From contig WAIB01000008.1 of the NCBI GenBank assembly GCA_009873655.1, positions 1 to 64,000 on the forward strand: a stretch of DNA of 64,000 nucleotides. The letters run 5' to 3'. Below the pieces are notes generated by a model. That model was not told the origin of the DNA, ran no database searches, and saw nothing but the letters and a program-made list of their open reading frames with translations. This stretch comes from Nitrospinota bacterium (lineage in GTDB: Bacteria; Nitrospinota; Nitrospinia; Nitrospinales; VA-1). Shown in pieces: positions 1 through 9,147 of this stretch (position 1 is the stretch's first letter; each line of letters opens with the position of its first letter). The position numbers were made by a program, and so were the translations under genes.

Positions 1-395
1 GCCCGGGCAAGTGGGCTCCAGCCATGCATGTTTCTGGAATTTACATCAGCTTCTTTGGCAATGAGGCTTTTCACACAGGAATCATTTCCGCGTGTAGAAC
101 ACAATAATAAAGCGGTGTCATCGTATCGATTGCGGGAGTTCACTTTTGAACCGCGCTTCAGCAAAAACCGGATCATTTCTGAGTCTCCCCGTGCTGATGC
201 GACGATCAATGCGGTGCTTCCTTTCTTAGTACGCGATTCCAACTCCGCGCCCAAATCCAGAAGTGCTGCAGCTTCTTTTGTATCCCCGTCATAAACAGCC
301 TGCAAAAAAGATTCATCCAATCCCGCAAATGCAAAGGAGGGAATTCCGATGCAAACAAGAAAAAGCGCATAATAAAATATTCTGTTCAATGCCAT
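1..395 (-). CDS. Ankyrin-repeat protein, secreted (partial, runs off window)
   Basis: Translated on the minus strand from the ATG at 395, the frame stays open to the window edge (about 131 codons). Residues 1-24 form a signal peptide with a hydrophobic core and an AFA-type cleavage site, so the protein is probably periplasmic. After it come at least three ankyrin repeats with the usual pattern (KKGSTALIVASARGD, YDDTALLLCSTRGN, ADVNSRNMHGWSPL). Ankyrin repeats bind other proteins; no partner can be named. It starts 24 bases after the HDOD gene and probably shares its transcript. The C-terminus lies outside the window. Confidence 0.85.
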   Translation of the reverse strand, partial: MALNRIFYYALFLVCIGIPSFAFAGLDESFLQAVYDGDTKEAAALLDLGAELESRTKKGSTALIVASARGDSEMIRFLLKRGSKVNSRNRYDDTALLLCSTRGNDSCVKSLIAKEADVNSRNMHGWSPLAR

Positions 396-419
396 TTCCA
401 AGAATTCCGCTCGAAATTA

Positions 420-1259
420 TTAACCGGAGGATAAAAACACCTCAGCCGTTTCCTCAAACTGGTCTTTTAACTGTATTTTTAAACGAGAAATATCCTTTTG
501 GGTCAACTTTAAATCTTTAAGAAGGTTTTCATCAAGAGGGGCGGCATAACCTTCCCCTGCGCCTTGAAGGTCCAATTCATGGGAAATGATATCCGCGAGA
601 TGAATTATCGTTGCATCCCTCGAATAGTTTTTTGATTGCAAGGGGGTATGATGATTGGCAACGACCTCAATTAATCTCTCCGGCAGTTTCCAGGCCTGAA
701 ATAAAGCAGCCCCAACTTCAGCATGATTAAAACCGTGTACCTGGGCTTCAACCTGAAATAATGATTTAGAACTTGCTTCACTCAATTCCAGTGCTTCTTT
801 AGCCGCTTTGGGAGCTTTCTTATATATAACCAGGCTTCCTATATCATGCAGAATTCCCAGAAGATAAAATCTATCCTTTTCTGGTTCATGTATATACTCG
901 GCGATCAGCCGGGCCCCCAAAGCACATCCAATACTGTGTTTCCAGAAAGAATTGATATCAATCAGGTCTACGGGGATGCCTTTAAAACTTTCCATCTCGG
1001 CCGTTCCAAGCACCAACTCCTCTAACTGGTTCATCCCTATAAAAGTTAAAGCATGTTCAATGGTTTCTACCTGGGACTCGGGATTAAACAGCGGGCTGTT
1101 GGATATTTTCAAAATTCGAGCAGAAAGGGCCGGGTCGTGTAAAATCACCTCTCCTATATCCTTGAAGGAGCTTTCCGGGTTTTCAATCACCTTTTTGAGC
1201 TTGAAATAAAGATCTGGTGGACTGGCTACCCAGTCATCAACTATATCTTCAACCTTCAT
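420..1259 (-). CDS. HDOD-domain protein
   Basis: 279 residues. The N-terminal two thirds match the HDOD domain, a degenerate relative of HD phosphohydrolases found in bacterial signalling proteins: an early LHDPALSARILKISNSP segment, then IEHALTFIGMNQLEELVLG, an HDIG motif near residue 140 and VVANHHTP near 200. The HDIG and HH pairs are unusually well kept for this family, so residual metal binding is possible. There is no output domain. It lies downstream of two receiver-GGDEF genes on the same strand but is separated from them by a strong terminator, so its signalling link to them is inference. It probably forms a two-gene unit with the ankyrin gene. Confidence 0.85.
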   Translation of the reverse strand: MKVEDIVDDWVASPPDLYFKLKKVIENPESSFKDIGEVILHDPALSARILKISNSPLFNPESQVETIEHALTFIGMNQLEELVLGTAEMESFKGIPVDLIDINSFWKHSIGCALGARLIAEYIHEPEKDRFYLLGILHDIGSLVIYKKAPKAAKEALELSEASSKSLFQVEAQVHGFNHAEVGAALFQAWKLPERLIEVVANHHTPLQSKNYSRDATIIHLADIISHELDLQGAGEGYAAPLDENLLKDLKLTQKDISRLKIQLKDQFEETAEVFLSSG

Positions 1260-1382
1260 TTTTCCAGCTATTATTTAATTTAGCAAGGAGGAAAGCCCCC
1301 TGGCCCCGTTATAGGGAATAAAACCAAATCTTATATTAACAAATGTACTGGGGGCGTCAAAATTATTGATTCATAAAGGCGG

Positions 1383-1427
1383 AAAAAAAAAATCCGCCCG
1401 CCAGGGAGGTAGAGCAGGCGAGCGGAT
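1383..1427 (-). terminator. Rho-independent terminator after the receiver-PAS-GGDEF gene
   Basis: Read on the minus strand, an 11-bp stem (arms 1417-1427 and 1392-1402, one G-U pair, 14-base loop) is followed by an unbroken run of T (1391-1383). It lies 80 bases past the stop of the GGDEF gene and separates it from the HDOD gene. Confidence 0.85.
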
Positions 1428-1508
1428 CGCAAAAAGGGGTGGAAAATTAATTCCGTAACTAAAGATCGGGAAAGGACCATTTTTATTCCATAAAAAACAT
1501 TTTAAGCG

Positions 1509-2939
1509 TTAAAAATCCATTCCTTCATTGAATTGGGACACCTGGTTTCTCCCATTATTTTTGGCAGCGTATAAAGCTTTATCTGCTTTTGATATGAGAT
1601 TTTTAAAATCCGCTCCTGTATTCACTATCATGGTAGCTACTCCCATACTTACTGTTACCCGGGATCCGTTGGGATTATTTTTATGTTCCAAGTTCAAATC
1701 AAAAATGGATTTTCTTAATCCTTCAGACAGCCTCATGGCGCCTTTAGAACTTGTTTCAGGGAGTACCAGAGCAAACTCCTCCCCTCCAAATCTTGCAGCC
1801 AAATCGGCGGGTCTCTTCATGGCCCCCTCAATGGCCTTTGCCACTTCTTTCAGACAATCATCTCCTTTTTGGTGACCGTAGGCATCATTATAAAATTTGA
1901 AGAAATCCAAATCGATCATAACAAGCGAGAATGGATATTTATCTCGTTGGGCCCTTTTCCATTCCTTCTCCAGATATTCATCAAAAAACCGTCGATTACC
2001 TATTCCCGTTAAAGAATCTTTCGTTGCCAATTCTTTTAACTCTTCCACTGCTTCAATCAACCGGGCTTGCGCATTAAGCAACTCTTCTTCCATCGCCTTT
2101 ACTTGGGTAATATTGCGAGCTATACACAGGGTCCCAAGGAAATTTTTTTCTCCTCCGTCCTTAAAAACAATTTCATCGGGAACATCCCATAAACCAAATG
2201 CATCCATTAAAACGGGTATGGATTTGGTTTGCTCCCACAGTGCAGATTCTTTTTCGACCAGGAAATTAACCTCCAGGTTATTGGTAGCCATTGGCCCCAC
2301 TCCCCGCGTTGTTATTTGGGAAACCAGGCCATCGCGATAGTTCACCCCATTTACTTTTTCTACAAACTTCTCTATATGGTGACCCACTATTGTGGAAGGT
2401 TCGTATCCCAAAAAACGGATGGCGGGATTTACAAATTCAATTTTCCCTTCTACATCCAGCCGAATAATAATATCCGAAACGGTTTCAACTATTGTTCGAT
2501 ATTGTTTTTCCCTTTCTAATAGTGCCTTCTCTGCAGAATTCGCCTTTTGTTGAAACCGGTGAATCTGGACTGCATTGGTAATGCTTCTTTCCAAAACATC
2601 TGCATTCAGTCCATTTTTGGAAACATAATCTGCCGCCCCTTTTTTCAAAACCTCTGCCGCCAATGTTTCACTACCCATCCCCGTCAACACCACAACAGGT
2701 GTTCCAGCACCATTTAGATCACGGATTTGATCTATGATCTCAATTCCCTTGGCATCAGGCAGGTGGTAATCGGTGAGGATACAATCCAATTCCTGAGCTT
2801 TAATTATTTCAATTCCGCATTGGAAATCTTGCGCCTCATCAAGGTCCACATTAAGCTTTGATCTGTTCAACAAGCGCAGAATATTTTCCCGATCTGTTTC
2901 ATCATCATCGATCAGTAAAATTTTCAAATCTTCTTTCAT
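1509..2939 (-). CDS. Response regulator with PAS and GGDEF domains (diguanylate cyclase)
   Basis: 476 residues. Domains in order: CheY-like receiver (about 1-125; acidic DDD pocket, phospho-acceptor in LTDYHLPD, conserved LTG threonine and VSKNG lysine), a PAS domain (about 145-275, QYRTIVETVSDIIIRLD) and a GGDEF domain (about 310-470). The active-site loop reads GGEEF, which is catalytically competent. An RxxD inhibitory site (RPAD) lies five residues before it, so c-di-GMP product inhibition is expected. Likely role: phosphorylation-controlled synthesis of c-di-GMP in the cytoplasm. No histidine kinase is adjacent. A terminator follows the gene. Confidence 0.92.
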   Translation of the reverse strand: MKEDLKILLIDDDETDRENILRLLNRSKLNVDLDEAQDFQCGIEIIKAQELDCILTDYHLPDAKGIEIIDQIRDLNGAGTPVVVLTGMGSETLAAEVLKKGAADYVSKNGLNADVLERSITNAVQIHRFQQKANSAEKALLEREKQYRTIVETVSDIIIRLDVEGKIEFVNPAIRFLGYEPSTIVGHHIEKFVEKVNGVNYRDGLVSQITTRGVGPMATNNLEVNFLVEKESALWEQTKSIPVLMDAFGLWDVPDEIVFKDGGEKNFLGTLCIARNITQVKAMEEELLNAQARLIEAVEELKELATKDSLTGIGNRRFFDEYLEKEWKRAQRDKYPFSLVMIDLDFFKFYNDAYGHQKGDDCLKEVAKAIEGAMKRPADLAARFGGEEFALVLPETSSKGAMRLSEGLRKSIFDLNLEHKNNPNGSRVTVSMGVATMIVNTGADFKNLISKADKALYAAKNNGRNQVSQFNEGMDF

Positions 2940-3079
2940 TATTCCTATCTTTCAAGTAAGCATTTCCGTTTTTAAAAGCGGGAAAACTATACCTTGTACG
3001 GAAAACAAAGGAATTTTAACACGGAAATATCCATGTATGTGACAGGTTTTAAATTGACATCAAGGAAACAATGTGGAGT

Positions 3080-4039
3080 TTAGCCATTTACCCGAGAAGG
3101 GAAACAAACAACCTTATCTCCACCTGAAGCCTTGGCTTTTAACAAAAAAGATTCTGCATTATCGGCAATCCCATCCACCGACAAACCCTCAACATAAGCC
3201 GCAACACCAAAACTGGCAGTTATTTTAATGCTTTCGATACCCAGAGAAATTTTTTCATCAAATAATTTGCGCAGATTTTCCGCCAGCGTTTCTGCACCCG
3301 ACAGGTTTGTTTCCGGGACAATGACCATGAAAGCTTCTGTCCCCCAGCGACCCACCGTATCCACCTTTCTACATTTCCTGATAAATCTCTCCGCCACATG
3401 AACAATTAATTTCTTTGCCGCCGAATCACCCAGCTTTGAATGGATTTCTTTAAATCGATCAATATCCCCAAGGATAATTGAAAATGTTTCGCCGCTTCTT
3501 TCAAAGCGCGAAATTTCATATTCAATTTTATTTTTAATATCCCGGCGGTTTGAAAGCCTTGTCAGAGGATCAATCCGCGAAAGTGCTTTCAATTCACGAT
3601 GAGCTTTTTCTAAATCTACAATAAGTTTTTCACGCTCTTCTTCAGCTTTTCTTTTTTCTTCTTTGAGATGTTTTTTATTGATTGCCGCCTCAACCACTGT
3701 TGGCAACAAATGCAGATACATTCCCGCGGGATCCTTTACAAGATAATCACTTGCACCCTCTTTTAATGCTTTTACGGCAGTATCTTCATCTCCCTGGCCT
3801 GTAATAATAATAGCCGGCTGGTCATCCAGGTCTGGTAAAATGCTGAGGCCCGGACCATCTGGAACTTTTGAGTCCAGAAGAACCACATTATAGGTCGCTT
3901 CTTTCAGGCACCGCCTTGTTTCCCCACAAGTGGAAACCGATCGGAGTTCATAATCCAGGTTTTGAGTTTCAATCAATCGTCGAATGGCTTCTACATCAAA
4001 ATTATTATCTTCGAGCAAAAGCACCCTTAGTCCGTTCAT
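3080..4039 (-). CDS. Receiver-GGDEF response regulator with degenerate active-site motif
   Basis: 319 residues: a CheY-like receiver (about 1-120; phospho-acceptor in VVLLDSKVPDGPG, lysine in LVKDP), a short coiled coil (about 125-155, rich in K and E) and a GGDEF domain (about 160-310). The signature loop reads GTEAF instead of GGDEF, so the second glycine and the usual acidic third position are changed. The RxxD inhibitory site (RKVD) is kept. It may be a c-di-GMP receptor rather than a cyclase; this is inference from the motif. It lies just upstream of the active GGDEF protein on the same strand, with 140 bases between. Confidence 0.88.
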   Translation of the reverse strand: MNGLRVLLLEDNNFDVEAIRRLIETQNLDYELRSVSTCGETRRCLKEATYNVVLLDSKVPDGPGLSILPDLDDQPAIIITGQGDEDTAVKALKEGASDYLVKDPAGMYLHLLPTVVEAAINKKHLKEEKRKAEEEREKLIVDLEKAHRELKALSRIDPLTRLSNRRDIKNKIEYEISRFERSGETFSIILGDIDRFKEIHSKLGDSAAKKLIVHVAERFIRKCRKVDTVGRWGTEAFMVIVPETNLSGAETLAENLRKLFDEKISLGIESIKITASFGVAAYVEGLSVDGIADNAESFLLKAKASGGDKVVCFPSRVNG

Positions 4040-4423
4040 CCGCCAAACCTCATATCAGTCAAAAAACCAGTAGGCTAAAATAAATAACTTCTAAAAATGG
4101 ATGTTCAAATTGGAAGATCAATACGTCCCATATTCCCATATCAAAGTGACAATCATGATAAGAATGTGTCACAATTTCTTTTTAAAAAGTTAAAAATCAG
4201 GGGATTAAAAGATTATTAGCCCATATTGTCCTAATTTATACCTTTTGAATCAATTCCATCCTAGAGCTAATAAATGGATTCCATATTCTTTTAATTTGCC
4301 AAAATTAATCCGCTATCCAAGGTAGAGGGAAATCATTGATTAAAAACAACAATTAATGCTAAGGTGGGCAAAGAAAATCATCTCGGCTAACCTCATCTGC
4401 ATCTAAAAAAAAGTACCCTTTTA
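4040..4423. other. Intergenic region between divergent genes
   Basis: AT-rich stretch of 384 bases between the receiver-GGDEF gene (minus) and purN (plus), expected to hold both promoters. The only structure seen is an inverted repeat GTGACA (4146-4151) / TGTCAC (4167-4172) with a 15-base spacer, which could be an operator. No ORF, tRNA or terminator was recognised. Confidence 0.4.
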
Positions 4424-5041
4424 ATGTCATCGGAAAAATTCAAACTTGCTGTTTTAGTGTCCGGTCGCGGGTCAAATCTACAAGCTATCATTGACAGCAT
4501 AGAAAAAAACAATCTGGCCGCAGAAATTTCATTAGTATTAAGCAATGTGAAAGATGCTTATGCGCTTGAAAGGGGCAAGAAACACGGACTGGAAGTTGTC
4601 TTTTTGGATCCAAAAGTTTTTCCCGGCAAAGCCGACTATGAACAGCAAATGATTGACCTGCTGCAATCGAAATCCGTTGACCTTGTATGTCTGGCAGGAT
4701 TCATGCGGATACTCGGGGAAAAATTTATCGAAGCTTTTTCAGGGAAAATCATCAATATCCATCCGTCGCTGCTTCCCGCATTTCCGGGATTGAACGTGCA
4801 AAAAAAAGCGTTGGAGCATGGTGCCAAGTTTTCGGGATGCACCGTTCATTTTGTAAATGAAGAGGTGGATGGCGGGCCCATCATCAAACAGGCAGTGGTT
4901 CCAATTCATGATGAAGACAGCATCGATTCACTTTCCGAAAGGATTCTTGAACAAGAGCATATTATTTACCCGGAAGCTATTCGATTGATAATAGAAGACA
5001 AAATAAAGGTTTCCGGTCGTCGAGTTTTACAAAAAGCATAA
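4424..5041 (+). CDS. purN: Phosphoribosylglycinamide formyltransferase
   Basis: 205 residues, normal for PurN. It transfers a formyl group from 10-formyl-THF to GAR in purine synthesis. Visible features are the phosphate-binding GRGSNLQAII near the N-terminus, the catalytic Asn-His pair in INIHPSLLPAFPG (about 106-118), and the catalytic Asp in EEVDGGPI (about 145). The ATG at 4424 has no clear ribosome binding site. It heads a run (purN, lolA, rseP) with gaps of about 10 bases, so it is probably the first gene of an operon. purK, purE and purA occur elsewhere in the window. Confidence 0.96.
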   Translation: MSSEKFKLAVLVSGRGSNLQAIIDSIEKNNLAAEISLVLSNVKDAYALERGKKHGLEVVFLDPKVFPGKADYEQQMIDLLQSKSVDLVCLAGFMRILGEKFIEAFSGKIINIHPSLLPAFPGLNVQKKALEHGAKFSGCTVHFVNEEVDGGPIIKQAVVPIHDEDSIDSLSERILEQEHIIYPEAIRLIIEDKIKVSGRRVLQKA

Positions 5042-5051
5042 GGAAATTAAA

Positions 5052-5708
5052 TTGATCCATTTTATAAAATCCATAATATTCTTTTGTATTTTTTTGAGTG
5101 TGCAAACGGTGCAGGCTGAAACACCCGAGCAAAAAGCCCTGGACGCTGTCCAGAAAAACTACGAAAAAGTTTTAACTTTTGAAGCTGAGTTCATACAAAA
5201 GTCATACGTAAAAATGATGGATAAAACCCAGGATGCAAAAGGAACCGTTTCCATAAAAAAACCGGGAAAGATGAAATGGACCTACGGAGCCCCGGACACA
5301 CAGGTTTTGATCAGCAACGGAAAAACCCTCTGGCATTATGTAGAAGACGAAGAACAGGTCACCAAAGTGCCCATTGAAAGCATTTATTCATCAAACACTC
5401 CCGCCCTTTTTCTCGCTGGAAAAGGAAAACTGACTCAAACCTTTAACATTGAAAGCGTAAGTCTTGAAACCAACCCTATAAGCATTACGCTCACACCCAG
5501 GGAAGATGATCAGGCCCTGACGCGCTTACAGTTATTCGCAAACAAGAAAAACTATCAGATCACCGGATCAACGGTGTATGATAAATTAGGAAACAAAACG
5601 GAAATTCATTTTAGTAAAATTAAAACCAATACAGAGATTCCTGAAAAAACTTTTCAATTTCAAGCGCCTCCTGACGTAGAGGTCTTGGATTACACCAAAA
5701 ATCCTTAA
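5052..5708 (+). CDS. lolA: Outer-membrane lipoprotein carrier protein LolA
   Basis: 218 residues. A signal peptide of about 22 residues (hydrophobic core, then VQAE) is followed by a LolA fold: FEAEFIQKSYVKM, then the conserved KKPGKMKWTYGAPDTQVLISNGKTLWHY block and LFLAGKG. LolA ferries lipoproteins from the LolCDE complex across the periplasm to the outer membrane. The start is TTG at 5052, supported by AGGA (5041-5044) just upstream. It lies 10 bases after purN and 5 before rseP. LolCDE is not in this window; the ABC exporter at 32.5-37 kb is of the MacB type. Confidence 0.92.
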   Translation: MIHFIKSIIFFCIFLSVQTVQAETPEQKALDAVQKNYEKVLTFEAEFIQKSYVKMMDKTQDAKGTVSIKKPGKMKWTYGAPDTQVLISNGKTLWHYVEDEEQVTKVPIESIYSSNTPALFLAGKGKLTQTFNIESVSLETNPISITLTPREDDQALTRLQLFANKKNYQITGSTVYDKLGNKTEIHFSKIKTNTEIPEKTFQFQAPPDVEVLDYTKNP

Positions 5709-5713
5709 ATAAA

Positions 5714-7081
5714 ATGTTAGAACTATCGGTTATACCTATTGATGCGATCCTGAGTTTCAGCACCAAGATGCTGGCATTCTTAGCCGGCCTTGCCGCTCTC
5801 ATTTTTGTACACGAACTGGGGCATTTTCTTGTCGCCCGGAAAGTAGGGGTGGTGGTAGAAAAATTCGCCCTTGGATTTGGACCAAAACTAGCGGGTTTTA
5901 AAAAGGGGGAAACAGAATACCTGATCGCAGCCATCCCCCTGGGCGGTTATGTGAAAATGAAGGGAGAAGAAATAGGAGAAGGAGATGCCGATGAAAAAGG
6001 CTCTTTCTCCGCCGCTGCCGTTGAACACCGTCTTGCTATTGCCTTCGCCGGGCCTCTTTTCAATATACTTTTTGCAATCGGAATTTATTATTTTGTCTAT
6101 ATCATGGGAGTCCCCGCCTTATCCCCGGTGGTGGGAACGGTAAACGAGGAATCTCCCGCGCTGGCTGCGGGGTTACAGACTGGAGACCGGATTCTTGCCA
6201 TTGGCGATGAAGAAGTTTTTTATTGGGAACAACTGCAAAAAATAGTTCACGAATCCCCCGGCCGCTCGCTGAATTTCAAACTGGATCGAAACGGAAATAC
6301 CTTTGACGTTCCAATTACTCCCGTTGCCGAACAAATTACAGACCTGTTTGGAGACAAAGAATCGGTAGGCCTTATAGGAATCACTCCGCTGGTTCGAAAT
6401 ATCACCCTGGTAAAAGAAAATACTCCCGCGGCCCGAGCTGGAGTTCAAGAGGGTGATATTCTTTTGAAAGTTGATGAAACGGAAATTTTTGGATGGAAAG
6501 ACTTAAAATCAGCAGCAATTGACAAGCCGGGACAAGAGCTCGCATTTCATTTATTAAGAAATGACACAGAAATAGTCCTGAAATTGACACCTGAAAAAAA
6601 GAAAACCAAAGATCTCGAGGGCAAAGAAATTGAGATTGGGATGCTGGGCATAGGTATGAGCGGCGAAATGACCCAGGAAAAATACGGTTTTCTAGGAGCT
6701 TTCAAAAGAGCTATCGACGAAACAGGGAAACTGATTTATTTAATCGCGGTAAGCATAAAAAAAATGATATGGGGCTCCATTCCTGCAGATTCCATTGGCG
6801 GCCCCATTCTGATTTTCCAGATTTACGGAGAACAGGCCGAACAGGGTTTTAATGAGCTTATCCGCCTTACCGCTTTACTGAGCATCAACCTGGGCCTTTT
6901 GAACCTGCTGCCGATTCCGGTATTGGATGGAGGTCACATTTTCTTTTTCCTGATTGAAATTCTCAAGGGGAAACCCGTTAGCGAAAGAAACAGGGAAAGA
7001 GCTCAGCAAGTAGGTCTTTTCATGTTGATAAGCCTGATGGTGTTCGCGTTTTATAACGACATCATGAGAGTGATAAGCTGA
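5714..7081 (+). CDS. rseP: Site-2 intramembrane metalloprotease RseP
   Basis: 455 residues, typical for RseP. The zinc-binding HELGH lies in the first membrane segment (about residue 34), and the third zinc ligand is in NLLPIPVLDGGH near 400. Two PDZ domains (about 125-200 and 220-300) lie between the membrane segments. It cuts anti-sigma factors and signal-peptide remnants in the inner membrane as the second step of envelope stress signalling. Start ATG at 5714, five bases after lolA. The usual neighbours dxr and cdsA are not adjacent; the next genes are unrelated. Confidence 0.96.
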   Translation: MLELSVIPIDAILSFSTKMLAFLAGLAALIFVHELGHFLVARKVGVVVEKFALGFGPKLAGFKKGETEYLIAAIPLGGYVKMKGEEIGEGDADEKGSFSAAAVEHRLAIAFAGPLFNILFAIGIYYFVYIMGVPALSPVVGTVNEESPALAAGLQTGDRILAIGDEEVFYWEQLQKIVHESPGRSLNFKLDRNGNTFDVPITPVAEQITDLFGDKESVGLIGITPLVRNITLVKENTPAARAGVQEGDILLKVDETEIFGWKDLKSAAIDKPGQELAFHLLRNDTEIVLKLTPEKKKTKDLEGKEIEIGMLGIGMSGEMTQEKYGFLGAFKRAIDETGKLIYLIAVSIKKMIWGSIPADSIGGPILIFQIYGEQAEQGFNELIRLTALLSINLGLLNLLPIPVLDGGHIFFFLIEILKGKPVSERNRERAQQVGLFMLISLMVFAFYNDIMRVIS

Positions 7082-7108
7082 CCCGCTTTCATTTAAAATT
7101 GACTCGCC

Positions 7109-7381
7109 ATGCAGGATGTAAAAAGAAAAATCGAAGATCTAAAAACCGTTGCGGAAAAACTGGAGATTGAAATTGAAATCACCAATCTCAACGACCAGGA
7201 GTTTCAGATCCAAAGCGGGTATTGCAAAATGAACGGCAAAGGCCTGATCCTGCTGGACAAAAACAGCTCGCTTCAAGAACAGTCCGATGTAATACTTCAA
7301 ACATTGAAAAATTTTGATCTTGAAAACATTTATGTAGCTTCGTGGATTCGAGAATATATTGAACAAGAAGGTGACAAATGA
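7109..7381 (+). CDS. Small unknown protein coupled to PEP mutase gene
   Basis: 90 residues, not recognised. The N-terminal 30 residues are charged and probably helical. The middle (QSGYCKMNGKGLILLDKNSS) looks like a beta hairpin with a single Cys, and the C-terminus (LENIYVASWIREYIEQ) is helical. There is no signal peptide or membrane segment, so it should be cytoplasmic. Its TGA overlaps the ATG of the next gene (ATGA at 7378-7381), so translation of the two is coupled and a joint role is plausible. Its sequence gives no function. Confidence 0.75.
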   Translation: MQDVKRKIEDLKTVAEKLEIEIEITNLNDQEFQIQSGYCKMNGKGLILLDKNSSLQEQSDVILQTLKNFDLENIYVASWIREYIEQEGDK

Positions 7382-9111
7382 CCCTGCTCAACAACATCCT
7401 TCCCGAACAAAGAAGAGGAAAATTAAAGGCATTGCTGAAAATGGGAAAAACCGTTCGGGTTCTGGAAGCACACAACGGTTTGAGTGGAATCATTGCCAAC
7501 AACATTCAAGTCGAAGGGGAGTCAGAAGGAAAACCTGTCATCCGTGAGTTCGATGCTATCTGGGAAAGCAGCCTCACGGACTCGGCTTCAAAAGGGCATC
7601 CGGATATTGAGGTGGTAACCTTCGACTCCAGACTCCAAACCATCAATGAAATTCTTGCGGTTACCAACAAGCCCATGATCGTTGATGGCGATACAGGAGG
7701 GGATGTTAACGCATTTGAATATACGGTATCCAAACTGGAAAGGGTCGGGGTTTCCGCAATCATAATTGAGGACAAAGTTTTCCCAAAAAGAAACAGCCTG
7801 GAAGCCGGAGTCCAACAGAACCTGGAGGATCCTGAAATCTTTGCTCAAAAAATTCGTCGGGGAAAGGAAATCCAGAATACCGATGATTTCATGATCATTG
7901 CCAGGCTTGAAAGCCTTATAGCCGGCAAACCCATGGAAGATGCGGTGAACAGGGCAAAAACTTATCTGCGGGCAGGGGTGGATGGAATCATGATCCACTC
8001 CAAGTCTAAATCTTCTGATGAAATTTTTCAGTTTGCCCAGCACTATAAAGAAATATCAAAGCAGTTAAACCTGAACAAAACCCTTGTGTGCGTTCCCACA
8101 ACGTATAACCAGACCACAGAGAAAGAACTTGCTTCTGCTGGATTCCAGATAATCATCCATGCAAATCATTTACTCAGAAGTGCCTACAAAGCCATGCTGG
8201 AAACAGCACAGACCATACTCAGAGACCAGCGATCCCTTGAAGCCGACCCGCTATGCAGTACCGTAGGGGAAATTTTTAAAACCGTAGGTTTTCTGGATGT
8301 CAAAGAAAAGGACCAGGAAAATGAGCAGTCCAAAAACATTCCTGTCCTCATTCCTGCTGCCGGAGAAGACCCCATATTCAAGAAAACCCTGAACGGTAAA
8401 CCCAAGGCCATGCTTGAAATATGCGGAAAAACGCTTCTAGAACATCAGGTCCAGACATTAAATAATAATGACCTTGCAGACATTACCGTCATTGCCGGTT
8501 ACGGCCGGGATCAAATGCATGCCGAGGGAATAAACATCCTTGAAAACCCCGATTTCAAAAATGGATCGATGCTCAACTCATTGTTTGTTGGCAAGAAAAA
8601 AATGAACAACGGGTTCATCATGCTCTACTCAGATATCCTTATGGAAGATAATATAATCAAAGATCTGGCCAGCCGAAAAGAGGACATCATACTCGTGGCA
8701 GACAATTCCACCCAATACCATGAACCTCAGGAAGGAAATATTCTCGATTTCATCATCGCCAAGAACCAACATAAGCCCGCGCGCAGGGAAATACGTTTTG
8801 CAAGCGAAAATGTAGTTTCAAAAATTGGAAGCAAAATAAATCCAGAGACCGCCAGCCACGAATTCATAGGGGTTGCACGATTCAGTAAAACGGGAGCGGA
8901 ACAATTGATCGAGACCTACAATGACATTGTTAAAAACTACCAGGGTCAATTTCAGGAATCGGACGACATATCGCAGCTTAACTTCACCGACCTCATTCAG
9001 GAAATGATTGACCGGGGCTTTTTGGTGCACTTCATGGAAATCCATAAAGGCTGGCTGGAAATTCATAATGAAGAACACATTGCTCTTGCCGAAAAATCTT
9101 TTAGCGAATAA
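7378..9111 (+). CDS. Phosphoenolpyruvate mutase fused to a nucleotidyltransferase
   Basis: 577 residues in two parts. Residues about 1-300 are a PEP mutase of the isocitrate-lyase superfamily: DGDTGGD metal-binding loop near 100, and the mutase signature EDKVFPKRNS near 135, which separates true mutases from relatives. This enzyme makes phosphonopyruvate, the first step of phosphonate synthesis. Residues about 315-577 resemble a sugar-phosphate/choline-phosphate nucleotidyltransferase (IPAAGEDPIFKKTLNGKPKAML; later YSDILMED), but the usual GxGxR loop is altered. Similar fusions activate a phosphonate with CTP for transfer to lipid or glycan; that role is inference. No phosphonopyruvate decarboxylase or aminotransferase is nearby. 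It is translationally coupled to the 90-residue gene. Confidence 0.88.
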   Translation: MTLLNNILPEQRRGKLKALLKMGKTVRVLEAHNGLSGIIANNIQVEGESEGKPVIREFDAIWESSLTDSASKGHPDIEVVTFDSRLQTINEILAVTNKPMIVDGDTGGDVNAFEYTVSKLERVGVSAIIIEDKVFPKRNSLEAGVQQNLEDPEIFAQKIRRGKEIQNTDDFMIIARLESLIAGKPMEDAVNRAKTYLRAGVDGIMIHSKSKSSDEIFQFAQHYKEISKQLNLNKTLVCVPTTYNQTTEKELASAGFQIIIHANHLLRSAYKAMLETAQTILRDQRSLEADPLCSTVGEIFKTVGFLDVKEKDQENEQSKNIPVLIPAAGEDPIFKKTLNGKPKAMLEICGKTLLEHQVQTLNNNDLADITVIAGYGRDQMHAEGINILENPDFKNGSMLNSLFVGKKKMNNGFIMLYSDILMEDNIIKDLASRKEDIILVADNSTQYHEPQEGNILDFIIAKNQHKPARREIRFASENVVSKIGSKINPETASHEFIGVARFSKTGAEQLIETYNDIVKNYQGQFQESDDISQLNFTDLIQEMIDRGFLVHFMEIHKGWLEIHNEEHIALAEKSFSE

Positions 9112-9147
9112 AATCCCACTGCTTCAAAAAACTTCCTTAAAAGAAAA

